The notes under the pieces are model-generated. The model did not search any database. It was given only the letters and a program-made list of their open reading frames with translations, and was not told the DNA's origin. Shown here one piece after another: positions 17,969 through 29,340 of a stretch of 64,000 nucleotides of DNA (position 1 is its first letter; every line of letters begins with the position of its first letter). A program made the position numbers and the translations under genes. The DNA comes from Photobacterium sp. GB-56 (lineage in GTDB: Bacteria > Pseudomonadota > Gammaproteobacteria > Enterobacterales > Vibrionaceae), in the NCBI RefSeq assembly GCF_003026105.1, contig NZ_PYNW01000015.1, positions 39,996 through 103,995 of the forward strand, written 5' to 3'.

Positions 17969-18814
17969 ATGGCAACAGTTACAGCTGCCCTAGTTAAAGA
18001 ACTGCGCGAGCGTACTGGCGCAGGTATGATGGATTGTAAAAAAGCGCTTGTAGAAGCTAATGCTGATATCGAGCTAGCGATCGAAAACATGCGTAAGAGC
18101 GGTGCTGCAAAAGCTGCTAAGAAAGCAGGTAACGTAGCAGCTGAAGGTACTATCATCATCAAAGAAGCTGCTGGTAAAGCTGCTCTTGTTGAAGTTAACT
18201 GCCAAACTGACTTCGTTGCTAAAGACGGTAGCTTCCTAGCATTCGCTAACGAAGTTGCTGATGCAGCACTTGCGAACCATGCGTCTATCGAAGAGCTTCA
18301 AGCACAATTTGAAGAAGCACGTATCGCGTTAGTTGCTAAGATTGGTGAGAACATCTCTATCCGTCGTGTAGATTACATCGAAGGCGAGAAAGTTTCTGCT
18401 TACACTCACGGTGCTCGTATCGCTGTTGTTGTTGCTGGTAACGGCGACGAAGAAACATTAAAGCACATCGCAATGCACGTTGCTGCATCTAAGCCTGAAT
18501 ACGTTAACCCATCTGACGTACCAGCAGACGTAGTTGCTAAAGAGCGTGAAGTTCAAGTTGAAATCGCAATGAACGAAGGCAAGCCTAAAGAAATCGCTGA
18601 AAAGATGGTTGAAGGCCGCATGAAGAAGTTCACTGGCGAAGTTTCTCTAACTGGTCAAGCTTTCATCATGGAACCAAAGAAAACTGTTGGTGAAGTACTG
18701 AAAGAAACTGGTGCTACAGTAACTAACTTCATTCGTCTAGAAGTTGGTGAAGGTATCGAGAAAGCTCAAGAAATGAGCTTTGCAGAAGAAGTAGCAGCTG
18801 TTCAGAAGGGTTAA
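17969..18814 (+). CDS. tsf: Elongation factor Ts
   Basis: Nucleotide exchange factor for EF-Tu. The product of 281 residues starts [19 protein letters not shown] and contains the signature [12 protein letters not shown] and the core motif [13 protein letters not shown] with the TDFV element that inserts into EF-Tu. The second of two nearby ATG codons (17969) is preferred, since TGAGGA lies 8 bases before it while the first at 17963 would be only 2 bases away. Codon bias is strong. Confidence 0.98.
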   Translation: MATVTAALVKELRERTGAGMMDCKKALVEANADIELAIENMRKSGAAKAAKKAGNVAAEGTIIIKEAAGKAALVEVNCQTDFVAKDGSFLAFANEVADAALANHASIEELQAQFEEARIALVAKIGENISIRRVDYIEGEKVSAYTHGARIAVVVAGNGDEETLKHIAMHVAASKPEYVNPSDVPADVVAKEREVQVEIAMNEGKPKEIAEKMVEGRMKKFTGEVSLTGQAFIMEPKKTVGEVLKETGATVTNFIRLEVGEGIEKAQEMSFAEEVAAVQKG

Positions 18815-18834
18815 TCCTTCTTTATAAGAATGCC

Positions 18835-18864
18835 AAAGACCGTAGCCAAGGCTGCGGTCTTTTT
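18835..18864 (+). terminator. Terminator after tsf
   Basis: AAAGACCGTAGCC / GGCTGCGGTCTTT, a long stem with one G-T pair and a very small loop, followed by TTTT. It ends the rpsB-tsf operon before pyrH. Confidence 0.85.
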
Positions 18865-18903
18865 ACAACTCCATATCTCAAGTTAGCCTGGAAGGTAAAA
18901 CAC

Positions 18904-19632
18904 ATGACCACAAACCCAAAACCAACTTATCAACGAATTTTGCTTAAGCTAAGTGGTGAAGCACTACAAGGCGAAGAAGGTTTCGGCATTGACGCACAAG
19001 TTCTTGACCGTATGGCTCAAGAAATCAAAGAACTCGTTGAACTGGGTGTTCAAGTAGGCCTAGTTATTGGTGGTGGTAACTTATTCCGTGGTGCTGGCCT
19101 TGCAGAAGCAGGTATGAACCGAGTTGTGGGCGACCACATGGGTATGCTAGCAACTGTAATGAACGGCTTAGCAATGCGTGATTCTTTGCATCGTGCCTAT
19201 GTGAACGCTCGAGTGATGTCTGCTATTCCTCTCAATGGTGTTTGTGATAACTACAACTGGGCTGATGCAATTAGCCAGTTACGCCAGGGCCGTGTCGTGA
19301 TTTTCTCTGCAGGTACTGGTAACCCATTCTTTACTACTGATTCTGCAGCATGTTTACGTGGTATCGAAATTGAAGCTGATGTTGTACTAAAAGCGACCAA
19401 AGTGGATGGTGTTTACACAGATGATCCAGTTAAGAACCCAGATGCAGTACTTTGTGATAAGCTAAGCTACCAAGATGTACTTGAAAAAGAATTAAAGGTA
19501 ATGGATTTAGCGGCCTTTACACTTGCTCGTGACCACAATATGCCAATTCGTGTCTTTAATATGAATAAACCAGGCGCACTACGTCGCGTAGTGATGGGTG
19601 AGCAAGAAGGTACGCTAATCACTAGCGCTTAA
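18904..19632 (+). CDS. pyrH: UMP kinase PyrH
   Basis: Phosphorylates UMP to UDP, an amino-acid-kinase-fold enzyme regulated by GTP and UTP. The 242-residue protein shows [11 protein letters not shown] at the N terminus, the GGGNLFRG loop, [15 protein letters not shown] and the C-terminal [12 protein letters not shown]. Cytoplasmic homohexamer in the family. It lies between tsf and frr as in most gammaproteobacteria. Confidence 0.98.
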   Translation: MTTNPKPTYQRILLKLSGEALQGEEGFGIDAQVLDRMAQEIKELVELGVQVGLVIGGGNLFRGAGLAEAGMNRVVGDHMGMLATVMNGLAMRDSLHRAYVNARVMSAIPLNGVCDNYNWADAISQLRQGRVVIFSAGTGNPFFTTDSAACLRGIEIEADVVLKATKVDGVYTDDPVKNPDAVLCDKLSYQDVLEKELKVMDLAAFTLARDHNMPIRVFNMNKPGALRRVVMGEQEGTLITSA

Positions 19633-19709
19633 GCAAAAGTGGGCAACTGATTAATTGAAAAAAGTACGATTACTTTTTTACTGTGACCGAATTATCAAGG
19701 GTATTTATC

Positions 19710-20267
19710 GTGATTAACGAAATCAAACAAGACGCGCAAGTGCGCATGGAAAAAAGTGTTGATGCACTACGAAATCAACTAGTAAAAATCCGTACAGGTC
19801 GTGCTCACCCAAGCCTACTTGATACGATTCATGTTGAGTACTACGGTGCGAACACTCCGTTAAACCAAGTGGCAAACGTGGTTGCTGAAGATGCTCGTAC
19901 TCTTGCTATCACTGTATTTGACCGTGAACTAGCACCAAAAGTAGAAAAAGCGATCATGATGTCGGATTTGGGTCTAAACCCAATGTCTGCAGGTACTGTG
20001 ATCCGTGTTCCTCTTCCACCACTTACAGAAGAGCGTCGTCGCGATCTTGTTAAGATTGTACGTGCAGAAGCAGAGCAAGGCCGTGTTGCTGTTCGTAACA
20101 TTCGTCGCGATGCAAATGCAACGGTTAAAGGTCTACTAAAAGATAAAGAAATTTCTGAAGACGATGATCGTCGTGCACAAGATGAAATTCAGAAATTAAC
20201 CGACGATGCTATTAAGAATATCGATGCAGTTCTTGAAGTAAAAGAAAAAGAGTTAATGGAAGTTTAA
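19710..20267 (+). CDS. frr: Ribosome recycling factor
   Basis: Splits post-termination ribosomes together with EF-G. The product from a GTG at 19710 has 185 residues, the same as E. coli RRF, begins (V/M)[19 protein letters not shown] and shows [13 protein letters not shown] and the C-terminal three-helix pattern. The upstream in-frame GTG at 19683 would add nine residues and has no ribosome-binding site, whereas AAGG lies 9 bases before 19710. The GTG start is therefore favoured. Confidence 0.96.
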   Translation: MINEIKQDAQVRMEKSVDALRNQLVKIRTGRAHPSLLDTIHVEYYGANTPLNQVANVVAEDARTLAITVFDRELAPKVEKAIMMSDLGLNPMSAGTVIRVPLPPLTEERRRDLVKIVRAEAEQGRVAVRNIRRDANATVKGLLKDKEISEDDDRRAQDEIQKLTDDAIKNIDAVLEVKEKELMEV

Positions 20268-20298
20268 AACTATATTCGTTAGGTTTTAAATGGCTAGA

Positions 20299-20331
20299 GG
20301 CGCTGTGCGTGCAGCACAGCGCCTTTTTTTT
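20299..20331 (+). terminator. Terminator after frr
   Basis: Perfect 10-base-pair stem GGCGCTGTGC / GCACAGCGCC with a 5-base loop and eight T. A strong intrinsic terminator. Confidence 0.92.
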
Positions 20332-20342
20332 GAGGGATAGAG

Positions 20343-21104
20343 ATGGCAGAGCATTCAATCGAGGCTGGGCTTTCGGCAGATTGTCTTCCTAAACACATTG
20401 CTGTGATTATGGATGGTAATGGTCGTTGGGCAAAAGCCAAAGGCAAAGCTCGGGTGTTTGGTCACAAGGCTGGCGTAGAAGCCGTGCGAAAAACAGTCTC
20501 TACTGCTAATCGTCTTGGTATAAAAGCTTTGACACTATTTGCTTTTAGTAGTGAAAACTGGCGTCGTCCCGAGGCGGAGGTTTCACTATTGATGGAGCTC
20601 TTCATGACGGTATTAAGTCGTGAAGTAAAAAGATTACATAAGAATAATATTCAATTACGTATTATTGGTGATAAGCGTCGTTTTAGTCAGCGCTTACAAG
20701 ATAAAATTTCAGCGGCAGAGGAATTAACCGCTGACAATACCGGTATGGTATTGAACATTGCAGCAAATTACGGCGGGCAATGGGATATTTTAGAAGCGGC
20801 TAAAAAGCTAGCTCAGCAGGCGATTGATAATGAACTTGATCTCGCAACCGTAACGGAACAAGATTTAGAGTCAGGGCTCTCAACGTATGGGTTACCAGAG
20901 GTTGATCTATTGATCCGTACCAGTGGTGAGTGCCGAATTAGTAACTTTATGTTATGGCAGGTAGCTTATGCGGAGTTATTTTTCACAGAAGAGCACTGGC
21001 CTGATTTTGATGAATCAAGTTTATTGAATGCTGTTGCTTGGTTCGTGACTCGTGAACGCCGTTTTGGCTGTACTGGCGAACAAATACAAGCATTGTTAAA
21101 ATAA
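20343..21104 (+). CDS. uppS: Undecaprenyl diphosphate synthase UppS
   Basis: Cis-prenyltransferase that makes the C55 lipid carrier for peptidoglycan and O-antigen. The 253 residues contain [18 protein letters not shown] with the catalytic aspartate, [11 protein letters not shown], and the C-terminal [16 protein letters not shown] with the basic and hydrophobic residues that bind the homoallylic substrate. Followed by cdsA. In E. coli dxr lies between frr and uppS; here dxr comes after cdsA, as in Vibrio. Confidence 0.97.
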   Translation: MAEHSIEAGLSADCLPKHIAVIMDGNGRWAKAKGKARVFGHKAGVEAVRKTVSTANRLGIKALTLFAFSSENWRRPEAEVSLLMELFMTVLSREVKRLHKNNIQLRIIGDKRRFSQRLQDKISAAEELTADNTGMVLNIAANYGGQWDILEAAKKLAQQAIDNELDLATVTEQDLESGLSTYGLPEVDLLIRTSGECRISNFMLWQVAYAELFFTEEHWPDFDESSLLNAVAWFVTRERRFGCTGEQIQALLK

Positions 21105-21117
21105 GAGTTATTACTTT

Positions 21118-21146
21118 TCGCCAATGCACAGTGATGTGTGTTGGCG
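21118..21146 (+). terminator. Hairpin between uppS and cdsA
   Basis: Inverted repeat CGCCAATGCACA / TGTGTGTTGGCG (one mismatched or wobble pair) with a short loop, followed only by TTATTATTT. It is probably a weak terminator or an RNA-stabilising hairpin. Confidence 0.5.
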
Positions 21147-21204
21147 TTATTATTTACAGTAAATATGGCCTTTGCCTATACAATAATTATATAGAGGACG
21201 CAGT

Positions 21205-22053
21205 TTGCTAAAGCAACGAATTATTACCGCATTAATCCTCGCACCACTTGTTATTGCGGGGATCTTTTTCTTACCATTTCCAGCCTTTGTGGCAGCCATT
21301 GCGGCAATAACATTATTGGGTTTTTGGGAATGGACACAGTTTATTAATACATCATCTCGCATCCGTGCAATGATTCTACCTGTGATTGCATTAGGTGCTA
21401 GCCTAGTGTTATTACCAGTAGATACAGCGTCTCTTTCGGCGATGAGTAATGGGTTACATGGCATGTTATTAGTAGGCGGAATATGGTGGCTAATTGCATC
21501 TATATTAGCCATTACATATCCTAAAACTGATAAGTTATGGGCATCTAATTCTTTTGTTAAACAGATTTTTGGCTTGTTAACACTGCTCCCGTTTTTTTGG
21601 AGTATTTTAATGTTACGTGCTGTAGATTACAGCATCGATTCGTATCATGGTGCTAAACTTGTTCTATTGGTTTGTTTCTTAGTTTGGTCTGCAGATACTG
21701 GCGCATACTTTTCAGGTAAGCGTTTTGGTAAGCATAAAATGGCGCCAGCCGTTAGCCCAAATAAAACGATTGAAGGTTTAGTCGGTGGGGTAATTTTAGC
21801 TGTTATTATTACTTGGCTAATGGCCCAACTTCTTTCTATCCCGTTTGTCTCAATTTCAAGCTTGTTATCGATAGCTATTATTACTGTTGTCATCTCTGTG
21901 CTTGGTGATTTAGTTGAAAGCATGTTTAAACGTGCTTCTGGCGTTAAAGATAGCGGTAACATATTACCCGGACATGGTGGCATATTAGATCGTATTGATA
22001 GCTTAACCGCAGCAATACCTGTTTTTGCATTACTTTATCTTTGGTTAATGTAA
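21205..22053 (+). CDS. cdsA: Phosphatidate cytidylyltransferase CdsA
   Basis: Inner-membrane enzyme that makes CDP-diacylglycerol from phosphatidate and CTP. The 282-residue product has about eight membrane spans and the CDP-diglyceride synthetase signature near the C terminus (VSVLGDLVESMFKRASGVKDSGNILPGHGGILDRIDSL, quoted as DLVESMFKR, KDSGNILPGHGG and DRIDSL). The start is TTG at 21205 with AGAGGA upstream; no ATG in frame is close, so the TTG is very likely real. Confidence 0.96.
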   Translation: MLKQRIITALILAPLVIAGIFFLPFPAFVAAIAAITLLGFWEWTQFINTSSRIRAMILPVIALGASLVLLPVDTASLSAMSNGLHGMLLVGGIWWLIASILAITYPKTDKLWASNSFVKQIFGLLTLLPFFWSILMLRAVDYSIDSYHGAKLVLLVCFLVWSADTGAYFSGKRFGKHKMAPAVSPNKTIEGLVGGVILAVIITWLMAQLLSIPFVSISSLLSIAIITVVISVLGDLVESMFKRASGVKDSGNILPGHGGILDRIDSLTAAIPVFALLYLWLM

Positions 22054-22067
22054 GCCACCTCTTTTCT

Positions 22068-22093
22068 AAGGCAGCCATTACGCTGCCTTTTTT
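22068..22093 (+). terminator. Terminator after cdsA
   Basis: Stem AAGGCAGC / GCTGCCTT with a 6-base loop and a T run, between cdsA and dxr. Confidence 0.85.
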
Positions 22094-22111
22094 GTAAATG
22101 TAAGTGATTTT

Positions 22112-23308
22112 ATGCGTAAGTTAACGATCCTAGGAGCGACGGGCTCAATAGGTAGCAGTACTTTAAATGTCGTTGCTAAAAACCCTGAGCTATTTGAAGT
22201 AGTAGCACTTGCTGCTGGTTCAAATGTTGAAAAAATGTTTGCGCTTTGTCAGCAATGGCAACCGAAATTTGTCGCAATGTTTGATAGTAAGGCTGCAGCA
22301 GAATTGGCGACCTTATTAAAGCAGCAAGAAATTGCTACAACAGTGCTTAGTGGTGAGCAAGGTGTTTGTGAAGTCGCAGCACTTGATGATGCCGACACTG
22401 TAATGGCGGCGATTGTTGGCGCAGCGGGTTTATTACCAACAATGGCTGCAGTGAAAAAAGGTAAACGTATTTTACTTGCTAATAAAGAAGCGCTGGTGAT
22501 GACTGGGCAAATGTTCATTGATGCTTGTGAACAGTATGGCGCTGAATTATTACCTGTTGATAGTGAGCATAATGCAATTTTTCAATCGTTGCCGACCAAT
22601 ATTCAGCAGTGTATGGGACGTTGTGATTTATCAGCATCAGGCGTGAGTAAAGTGCTATTGACGGGGTCTGGTGGTCCGTTTCGATACACTGATATTGCAG
22701 AGTTAGATAATGTGACACCAGCGATGGCGATTGCTCATCCTAATTGGTCAATGGGACCAAAAATCTCTGTGGATTCAGCCACAATGATGAATAAAGGTCT
22801 AGAGTATATTGAAGCACGCTGGTTATTTAATGCCAGTCGTGAGCAAATGGATGTCATTATTCATCCGCAGTCTGTTATTCACTCAATGGTGCAATATAAA
22901 GATGGTTCTGTTATTGCACAAATGGGGTTACCCGATATGTGTACGCCGATTGCTTGTGCAATGGCATACCCAGAGCGTGTCGATGCAGGCGTTGCTCCGC
23001 TTGATTTTAGTCAAATTGGTGAATTTACTTTTATGAAACCAGACTTTGATCGTTATCCATGTTTAAAGCTCGCTATTGATGCGTGCTATCAAGGGCAAGC
23101 GGCAACAACGACTTTGAATGCTGCTAATGAAATGGCTGTTGCGGCATTTTTAGCAGGTGAAATTTGCTTCACAGATATTGCTAAAGTGAACCAAAAAGTG
23201 CTAGAAATAGCCGTGCTTGTTGAACCTCACAATATTGCAGAGGTAATGGAAATAGATAAACAAGCTCGTCAACTTGCTTCAGATGTCATCACCAAGGAAT
23301 TTGCATGA
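22112..23308 (+). CDS. dxr: 1-deoxy-D-xylulose 5-phosphate reductoisomerase Dxr
   Basis: Second enzyme of the methylerythritol phosphate isoprenoid pathway, NADPH and divalent-metal dependent. In the 398 residues I see the Rossmann motif [14 protein letters not shown] at the start, [10 protein letters not shown], the metal-binding [11 protein letters not shown] and the flexible-loop region [21 protein letters not shown]. Its stop overlaps the ATG of rseP (ATGA), so the two are translationally coupled. Confidence 0.98.
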   Translation: MRKLTILGATGSIGSSTLNVVAKNPELFEVVALAAGSNVEKMFALCQQWQPKFVAMFDSKAAAELATLLKQQEIATTVLSGEQGVCEVAALDDADTVMAAIVGAAGLLPTMAAVKKGKRILLANKEALVMTGQMFIDACEQYGAELLPVDSEHNAIFQSLPTNIQQCMGRCDLSASGVSKVLLTGSGGPFRYTDIAELDNVTPAMAIAHPNWSMGPKISVDSATMMNKGLEYIEARWLFNASREQMDVIIHPQSVIHSMVQYKDGSVIAQMGLPDMCTPIACAMAYPERVDAGVAPLDFSQIGEFTFMKPDFDRYPCLKLAIDACYQGQAATTTLNAANEMAVAAFLAGEICFTDIAKVNQKVLEIAVLVEPHNIAEVMEIDKQARQLASDVITKEFA

Positions 23309-24660
23309 TTGAATTTATCCGCAATTTAAGTGCTTTTTTAGTTGCTCTAGGAATATTGATTGCTGTCCATGAATTTGGTCACTTTTGGGTTGCTCGCCGT
23401 TGTGGTGTATATGTTGAACGCTTTTCGATTGGTTTCGGTAAGGCACTTTTTCGTCGTAAAGGAAAAGACGGAACAGAATATACATTGGCAATGATCCCGC
23501 TGGGCGGCTATGTAAAAATGCTTGATGAGCGGGTAGAAGAAGTGCCTGCAGAAAAGCGTCATATGGCGTTTAATAACAAAAAACTTTGGCAACGAAGTGC
23601 AATTGTTGCTGCGGGTCCTTTTGCTAACTTTATTTTTGCTATTTTTGCATATTGGGTTGTGTATCTTATTGGGGTTCCTGCATTAAAGCCGTTTATTGGT
23701 GAAGTGGCTCCACAATCGATCGCGGCACAAGCAGGAATTACACCTGGAATGGAACTTAAATCTATTTCAGGAATCGAAACATCAGATTGGGAATCAGCCA
23801 ATATGGCAATGGTTTCTCATATTGGTGATAAGAGCATGGTGATCACAGCGACAGAGCCTGACAGTAATGTCATCGTGACGCGCACTTTAGATCTATCTCA
23901 TTGGTCTTATGATCCTGAGTCTCAGCAAGTACTAAAAACATTAGGTATTACGCCTTATCGGCCTAAAATTACGTTAAATGTCGCGCAATTGGTTGATAAT
24001 AGTGCTGCAGTAGATGCAGGATTTAAATTAAATGATAAGATTGTAGCAATTGATAAAAAACCTGTAACTGAATGGCAGCAGTTTGTTGATGCGGTGCGTA
24101 CGCACCCTGAGCAACCGCTTTCAGTTGAAGTGTTGCGAGATGATGAACCAGTGATGTTATCATTAGTTCCTCGTAGCAAGGTTGAACCAGATGGTAATCA
24201 AGTTGGCTATGTAGGATTAGCACCTGCGATTGAACCGTGGCCTGAATCTTATAAAGTAAACTTGCAGTTTGGTCCAATTGAAGCTGCGGTTAAAGCAACA
24301 GAAAAAACTAAGCAATTAGTGACGCTAACTTTTGATATGGTCACTAAACTGTTTACAGGTGATGTTGCAATTAAAAACCTCAGTGGACCGATATCCATTG
24401 CAAAAGGTGCAGGAATGACCGCCGACTTTGGTCTGGTCTACTTTCTTGGATTTTTAGCACTGATAAGTGTCAATTTAGGTATAGTTAATTTGTTACCGCT
24501 TCCGGTGTTGGATGGAGGACATTTAATGTTTTTCGCCATTGAAGCTGTAACCCGTCGTCCTGTGTCAGAACGAATTCAGGATATTGGCTATAGAGTGGGA
24601 TCAGCCGTTTTGGTTGCGTTAATGGCCGTTGCGCTATTCAATGATTTTACCCGTCTTTAA
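23305..24660 (+). CDS. rseP: Site-2 zinc metalloprotease RseP
   Basis: Intramembrane protease that cuts RseA after DegS and so releases sigma-E. The 451-residue protein has the zinc motif HEFGH in the first membrane segment, two tandem PDZ domains in the periplasmic loop (around [15 protein letters not shown] and [17 protein letters not shown]) and the third ligand motif [13 protein letters not shown] near the C terminus. Located directly upstream of bamA as in E. coli. The ATG overlaps the dxr stop. Confidence 0.98.
   Translation: MIEFIRNLSAFLVALGILIAVHEFGHFWVARRCGVYVERFSIGFGKALFRRKGKDGTEYTLAMIPLGGYVKMLDERVEEVPAEKRHMAFNNKKLWQRSAIVAAGPFANFIFAIFAYWVVYLIGVPALKPFIGEVAPQSIAAQAGITPGMELKSISGIETSDWESANMAMVSHIGDKSMVITATEPDSNVIVTRTLDLSHWSYDPESQQVLKTLGITPYRPKITLNVAQLVDNSAAVDAGFKLNDKIVAIDKKPVTEWQQFVDAVRTHPEQPLSVEVLRDDEPVMLSLVPRSKVEPDGNQVGYVGLAPAIEPWPESYKVNLQFGPIEAAVKATEKTKQLVTLTFDMVTKLFTGDVAIKNLSGPISIAKGAGMTADFGLVYFLGFLALISVNLGIVNLLPLPVLDGGHLMFFAIEAVTRRPVSERIQDIGYRVGSAVLVALMAVALFNDFTRL
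23751..23779 (+). promoter_or_regulatory. Possible sigma-E promoter inside rseP
   Basis: GGAACTT at 23751-23757, then 16 bases, then TCGAAA at 23774-23779. The -35 equals the sigma-E consensus, while the -10 differs from TCAAA/TCTGA. In E. coli sigma-E promoters for bamA-skp lie within this gene region. One good hexamer in a 64 kb window may be chance. Confidence 0.3.
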
Positions 24661-24695
24661 TAATGCGTTTTTAGCAAGGAATAATCAGAACAGTA

Positions 24696-27122
24696 ATGGC
24701 GATTAAAAAACTGTTGGTCGCATCGCTGCTTTTAACCAGTAGCGTTGCGCATAGTGCGGAAGATAAATTTGTAGTTGATAACATTCGTTTTGAAGGACTT
24801 CAGCGTGTTACGTTAGGTGCGGCATTGTTAAAAATGCCTGTCCGCGTTGGAGATACTGTTGATCAACAGGATATTTCAGAACTAATAAAATCACTTTATT
24901 CTTCAGGCAACTTTGAAAATATTCGAGTATATCGTGACGGCAATACGCTTCAGATCGATGTAACAGAGCGTCCTACTATTGCTGATATTACTTTCTCAGG
25001 TAACAAAGCAATCAAAGCTGAGCAGCTAAAAGAAAATTTAGAAGCATCAGGTTTGCGAGTGGGTGAAGCACTTGATCGTACGACGTTACGAAAAATTGAA
25101 AAAGGGCTAGAGGATTTCTATTACAGTGTTGGTAAATACAACGCAACGGTAGAAGCTGTTGTTACGCCTCTGCCTCGTAATCGTGCTGATATTAAATTTG
25201 TTTTCACTGAAGGTGTGTCTGCAAAAATTAAGCAGATTAACATTTTAGGTAACCATGTTTTCAGTGATGACGAATTACGCAGCAAGTTTAAACTAAAGGA
25301 CGATGTGCCTTGGTGGAACTTCATGGCGAATGAAAAATATCAGAAACAAGTATTACAAGGTGATTTAGAAACACTGCGCTCTCAATACTTGAATAATGGT
25401 TATTTGAAATATCGACTTGATGATACACAAGTGTCTATTTCTCCGGATAAAAAAGGCGTGTATATCACTCTTAAAATCCATGAAGGGCATCAATATAAAG
25501 TTAAGAATGTACAGTTCCGTGGTGATGTTGCAGGTCGCGTTGCTGAGTTCGATAAGCTGGTAACATTTAAGAATGGCTCTGTATATAACGGCGCTGCAGT
25601 TACATCGCTAGAAGAAGCGATTAAGCGTAAGCTTGGTGAAGAAGGTTACGCTTACCCGAAAGTAACGACATACCCTGAGTTTGATGATAAGACCAATGAA
25701 GTATCATTGGTTGTTAATGTTGAACAAGGCAAACGTATTTACGTTCGTAATATCGAGTTCCGTGGTAATACCAATACTAAAGATGAAGTTTTACGCCGTG
25801 AAATGCGTCAAATGGAAGGTACTTGGTTAAATGCGAAGAAGATTGAAACAGGTAAAGCACGTTTAAACCGAACGGGCTTCTTTGAAAATGTTGATGTACA
25901 AACGGTACGAGTACCTGGTTCTGATGATCAGGTTGACATTAAGTACAACGTGAAAGAAGCCAATTCTGGTAGTGTTAACTTTGGTGTTGGTTACGGTACT
26001 GAATCAGGTATTAGTTTCCAAGCCGGTTTAACTCAAGATAACTTCTTAGGTACGGGTAATCGTTTTGGTATCAATGCGATGACGAACGATTATTCGAAAA
26101 ATATCAGTCTTGAGTACAATGATCCTTACTTCACGATAAATAACGTAAGCTTGGGTGGTAAGATTTACTATAACGAGTTTAAAGCTTCTGATGCCAATAT
26201 CTCGGATTACACCAACCAAAGCTACGGTACAAGCTTAACGTGGGGCTTCCCATTTAATGAGTTGAACTACTTTAACTTTAGTTTGGGTTACGATCACAAT
26301 AAGATTTCGAACACTCAAGATTATTACCAAATTCAGCAGTTTAAAAAGATTCATGGCTTTGATCTCGATAGCGATAGTGCGATCACCCTTGATGATTTTA
26401 GTTGGACATTTGGCTGGACACGCAACAACTTAAACCGAGGTTACTTCCCAACCTCTGGTAACCGCCAAGACTTCTCATTTAAGATGACAATTCCTGGTTC
26501 TGACTCACAGTACTTCAAAGCGCAGTACAACGTTCGTCAATACATACCATTAACAGAGAGCCAAGACTTTAGCTTATTACTACGTGGTAAGTTGGGTTAC
26601 GGTAATGGCTACGGTAAAACGGATAATGGTAGCGATCAGCTAATGCCATTCTATGAAAACTTCTATGCCGGTGGCTTTAGTTCAATTCGTGGTTTCCGTT
26701 CAAATACTGTAGGTCCAAAAGCGGTATTTGTTGGTGGTTGTGGCGTTAATGGTCAAGGTAATAACAACTGTGCGACAGGTACTGATGATGCAGCAGGTGG
26801 TAATGCCATTGCGCTTGCAAGTATGGAGCTAATTGTTCCAACGCCATTTGCTTCTGGTGAGTTGAAAAACCAAATCCGTACCAGTTTCTTTGTTGATGCT
26901 GGTTCTGTTTGGGATACAGAATATAACCTGAATTATAAGAGCAGCGATGGTCAAAAACTGGCAAATTACTCAGATCCAGGTATGATCCGCGCTTCTGCCG
27001 GTGCAGCTTTACAGTGGATGTCGCCAATGGGTCCACTTGTATTCTCGATTGCGAAACCAATCAAGAAATATGAAGGGGATGATGAGGAATTCTTCACATT
27101 CACTATTGGTCAGACATTCTAA
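24696..27122 (+). CDS. bamA: Outer membrane protein assembly factor BamA
   Basis: Central component of the BAM complex that folds outer-membrane beta-barrels. The 808-residue protein has a cleavable signal peptide ([19 protein letters not shown]), five POTRA repeats up to about residue 420 (for example [38 protein letters not shown]) and a 16-strand barrel. The conserved loop-6 motif is present as SSIRGFRSN (VRGF/IRGF), and the C terminus ends in the aromatic beta-signal FTFTIGQTF. Followed two codons later by skp. Confidence 0.98.
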   Translation: MAIKKLLVASLLLTSSVAHSAEDKFVVDNIRFEGLQRVTLGAALLKMPVRVGDTVDQQDISELIKSLYSSGNFENIRVYRDGNTLQIDVTERPTIADITFSGNKAIKAEQLKENLEASGLRVGEALDRTTLRKIEKGLEDFYYSVGKYNATVEAVVTPLPRNRADIKFVFTEGVSAKIKQINILGNHVFSDDELRSKFKLKDDVPWWNFMANEKYQKQVLQGDLETLRSQYLNNGYLKYRLDDTQVSISPDKKGVYITLKIHEGHQYKVKNVQFRGDVAGRVAEFDKLVTFKNGSVYNGAAVTSLEEAIKRKLGEEGYAYPKVTTYPEFDDKTNEVSLVVNVEQGKRIYVRNIEFRGNTNTKDEVLRREMRQMEGTWLNAKKIETGKARLNRTGFFENVDVQTVRVPGSDDQVDIKYNVKEANSGSVNFGVGYGTESGISFQAGLTQDNFLGTGNRFGINAMTNDYSKNISLEYNDPYFTINNVSLGGKIYYNEFKASDANISDYTNQSYGTSLTWGFPFNELNYFNFSLGYDHNKISNTQDYYQIQQFKKIHGFDLDSDSAITLDDFSWTFGWTRNNLNRGYFPTSGNRQDFSFKMTIPGSDSQYFKAQYNVRQYIPLTESQDFSLLLRGKLGYGNGYGKTDNGSDQLMPFYENFYAGGFSSIRGFRSNTVGPKAVFVGGCGVNGQGNNNCATGTDDAAGGNAIALASMELIVPTPFASGELKNQIRTSFFVDAGSVWDTEYNLNYKSSDGQKLANYSDPGMIRASAGAALQWMSPMGPLVFSIAKPIKKYEGDDEEFFTFTIGQTF

Positions 27123-27139
27123 TTTTGAGGAGAGAACTT

Positions 27140-27649
27140 TTGAAACAATGGATTAAAGCAGCAAGTCTTGGCTTGGTAATTCTATCTTCGTCTATGTACG
27201 CAAATGCAGCGGAAGCTGCTCAAAAAATTGGTTACGTATCTACTGGTCAAGCAATGTCTGAGTTAGCTCAGCGTTACAAGGTTCAAGAGAAGTTAAAGAA
27301 AGAATTCAGTGGTCGTGTTGCGGCTCTACGTTCTATCGAAACTAAGATGAAGACCAAGATTGATAAATTGAAGCGTGATGGTGAACTAATGAGTTCAGAT
27401 CAACGTCAAAAGCTTCAACGTGAGCTTGCTCAACTTGATTCTGATTACAAACTAAAAGCACAAGCACTTGCTGAAGATCAACGCCGTCGTGGTATGGAAG
27501 AAGAGCAGAAGCTTGTTAAGAAAATCCGTACAGCGATTGATACAGTAGCAGAGAAAAACGGTTATAACATCGTGCTAGATGCACAAGCTGTTTTATTCGC
27601 AAATAAGAAAGATGATCTTTCTTCTAAAGTGATTGCTGCGGTAAAATAA
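27140..27649 (+). CDS. skp: Periplasmic chaperone Skp (OmpH)
   Basis: Holds unfolded outer-membrane proteins in the periplasm on the way to BamA. From a TTG at 27140 the protein has 169 residues with a signal peptide (KQWIKAASLGLVILSSSMYANA) followed by the Skp domain: KIGYVSTGQAMSELAQ and a long basic coiled coil of two tentacle helices (about residues 55-120). GAGGAGAG lies 6-9 bases before this TTG. The in-frame TTG at 27125 would put the ribosome-binding site inside the gene and is rejected. Confidence 0.93.
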   Translation: MKQWIKAASLGLVILSSSMYANAAEAAQKIGYVSTGQAMSELAQRYKVQEKLKKEFSGRVAALRSIETKMKTKIDKLKRDGELMSSDQRQKLQRELAQLDSDYKLKAQALAEDQRRRGMEEEQKLVKKIRTAIDTVAEKNGYNIVLDAQAVLFANKKDDLSSKVIAAVK

Positions 27650-27674
27650 TCAGTAATATGAAGCAATAATGATT

Positions 27675-27709
27675 GGTATATCGTTATTTTCACGATATAC
27701 CAGTTTTTA
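27675..27709 (+). terminator. Terminator after skp
   Basis: Stem GGTATATCG / CGATATACC with a 9-base loop, followed by AGTTTTT. A second small hairpin (ACAGCCAC / GTGGCTGT) follows at about 27719-27742 before lpxD. Confidence 0.65.
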
Positions 27710-27762
27710 GTGTATCTAACAGCCACTTTTGTGGCTGTTGTTACAATAGGTATAAGGTAAAT

Positions 27763-28791
27763 ATGGCTGCAATCACACTTGCTAAACTAGCTGAAAAATT
27801 AGGTGCAGAGCTTCAAGGCGACGGCTCGGTGGAAATTCATTCTATTGCTGGGATGAGCAAGGCAGTGGAAGGTCAAATAACGTTCCTTTCTGATAGCAAA
27901 TACCGTAAGCAACTTACTGATTGCAAGGCTGATGCAGTAATGCTACGAGAAGCGGATGTCGAATTCTTCCAAGGTAATGCACTGGTTGTAAAAGATCCTT
28001 ACTTAAGCTACGCATTAGTTGCACAACTATTAGATACAACGCCAGCAGCAGCAACCGAGATAGCGGCATCTGCATTTGTAGATCCAACGGCTACGCTTGG
28101 TCATAACGTTGCTATTGGCCATAACGCAGTGATTGAAGCGGGTGTTACCTTAGGTAATAACGTGCAAATTGGTGCAGGTTGTTTTATCGGTAAAAATGTG
28201 GTCATTGGTGATAACACTAAATTATGGGCCAATGTCACTATCTACCACAATGTAAAGTTAGGTAGCGATTGTTTAGTGCAATCAAGCACGGTTATTGGTG
28301 CTGATGGCTTCGGTTACGCTAATGATAAAGGTGAGTGGGTAAAAATCCCTCAATTGGGCTCTGTGCGTATTGGTAATCGTGTTGAAATTGGTTCATGTAC
28401 GACGATTGACCGTGGTGCACTCGATGACACCATTATTGAAGACAATGTGATCATTGATAACCAAATGCAAATCGCCCATAACGTGCAGATCGGATATGGT
28501 ACAGCGATGGCGGGTGGTACAATTATCGCTGGTAGCACCAAAATTGGTAAATATTGTATTATTGGTGGTGCATCAGTATTAAATGGCCATATCAACATTG
28601 CTGATGGTGTAACCATCACTGGTATGGGCATGGTAATGCGAAGTATTGAAGAAAAAGGCATGTACTCTTCAGGTATTCCATTACAAACAAACCGCGAATG
28701 GCGTAAAACTGCAACGCGTGTTCATCGTATTGATGATATGAACAAACGTTTAAAAGCTGTTGAAAAAGAACTCGCAGCGAAAGGTAAGTAA
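27763..28791 (+). CDS. lpxD: UDP-3-O-(3-hydroxyacyl)glucosamine N-acyltransferase LpxD
   Basis: Third enzyme of lipid A synthesis, adding the N-linked hydroxyacyl chain. The start at 27763 gives [17 protein letters not shown], the normal LpxD N terminus, with ATAAGG upstream; the longer reading frame from 27673 overlaps the terminator of skp and is rejected. The 342-residue protein has an N-terminal uridine-binding domain, then many hexapeptide repeats forming a left-handed beta helix, with the catalytic histidine in [17 protein letters not shown], and a C-terminal helical extension. Confidence 0.97.
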   Translation: MAAITLAKLAEKLGAELQGDGSVEIHSIAGMSKAVEGQITFLSDSKYRKQLTDCKADAVMLREADVEFFQGNALVVKDPYLSYALVAQLLDTTPAAATEIAASAFVDPTATLGHNVAIGHNAVIEAGVTLGNNVQIGAGCFIGKNVVIGDNTKLWANVTIYHNVKLGSDCLVQSSTVIGADGFGYANDKGEWVKIPQLGSVRIGNRVEIGSCTTIDRGALDDTIIEDNVIIDNQMQIAHNVQIGYGTAMAGGTIIAGSTKIGKYCIIGGASVLNGHINIADGVTITGMGMVMRSIEEKGMYSSGIPLQTNREWRKTATRVHRIDDMNKRLKAVEKELAAKGK

Positions 28792-28884
28792 GTTTTTACG
28801 TTTAATTGATGTGCCTACCTTGTGTAGGCCGTTTTGCATTGATATTGAATATTATTTTATTCTTTCTAATACAGGTATTTAGTT

Positions 28885-29340
28885 TTGACCAGCGAAAATA
28901 AGACGCTAAACATCACAGAAATTCAGGAACTGCTTCCTCATCGTTATCCTTTCTTAATGATTGACCGTGTTACTAATTATGATGAAGGCAAAACGTTAAC
29001 AGCAATCAAAAATGTTTCTGTCAATGAGCCTCAATTTACTGGTCATTTCCCTAATATGCCGGTATTTCCAGGTGTAATGATTTTAGAAGCGATGGCACAA
29101 GCAACAGGTCTACTTGCATTTAAAACCTTTGGTGCACCTGCTGAAAATGAACTGTACTACTTTGCAAGTATCGATAAAGCAAAGTTTCGTAAGCCTGTAG
29201 GTCCTGGTGATCAGCTTATTTTAGATGTTGAATTTATCAAAGAGCGTCGCGGTATTGCGCTATTTAATGGCGTAGCAACAGTTGACGGCGAAGTGGTATG
29301 TTCAGCTGAACTTAAATGTGCACGACGAGTATTCTCATGA
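28885..29340 (+). CDS. fabZ: 3-hydroxyacyl-ACP dehydratase FabZ
   Basis: Dehydrates 3-hydroxyacyl-ACP in fatty acid elongation. Hot-dog fold of 151 residues; catalytic histidine in [15 protein letters not shown] and glutamate in [26 protein letters not shown] is the N-terminal signature. Translation starts at a TTG (28885). The last codons overlap the lpxA start as ATGA. FabZ and LpxA compete for 3-hydroxyacyl-ACP, and their coupling here is the usual arrangement. Confidence 0.97.
   Translation: MTSENKTLNITEIQELLPHRYPFLMIDRVTNYDEGKTLTAIKNVSVNEPQFTGHFPNMPVFPGVMILEAMAQATGLLAFKTFGAPAENELYYFASIDKAKFRKPVGPGDQLILDVEFIKERRGIALFNGVATVDGEVVCSAELKCARRVFS

Noticed and set aside
27673..27762. Longer N terminus for lpxD
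   Set aside because: The extension would run through the skp terminator and is not like any LpxD; the start at 27763 has a ribosome-binding site and the normal N terminus.
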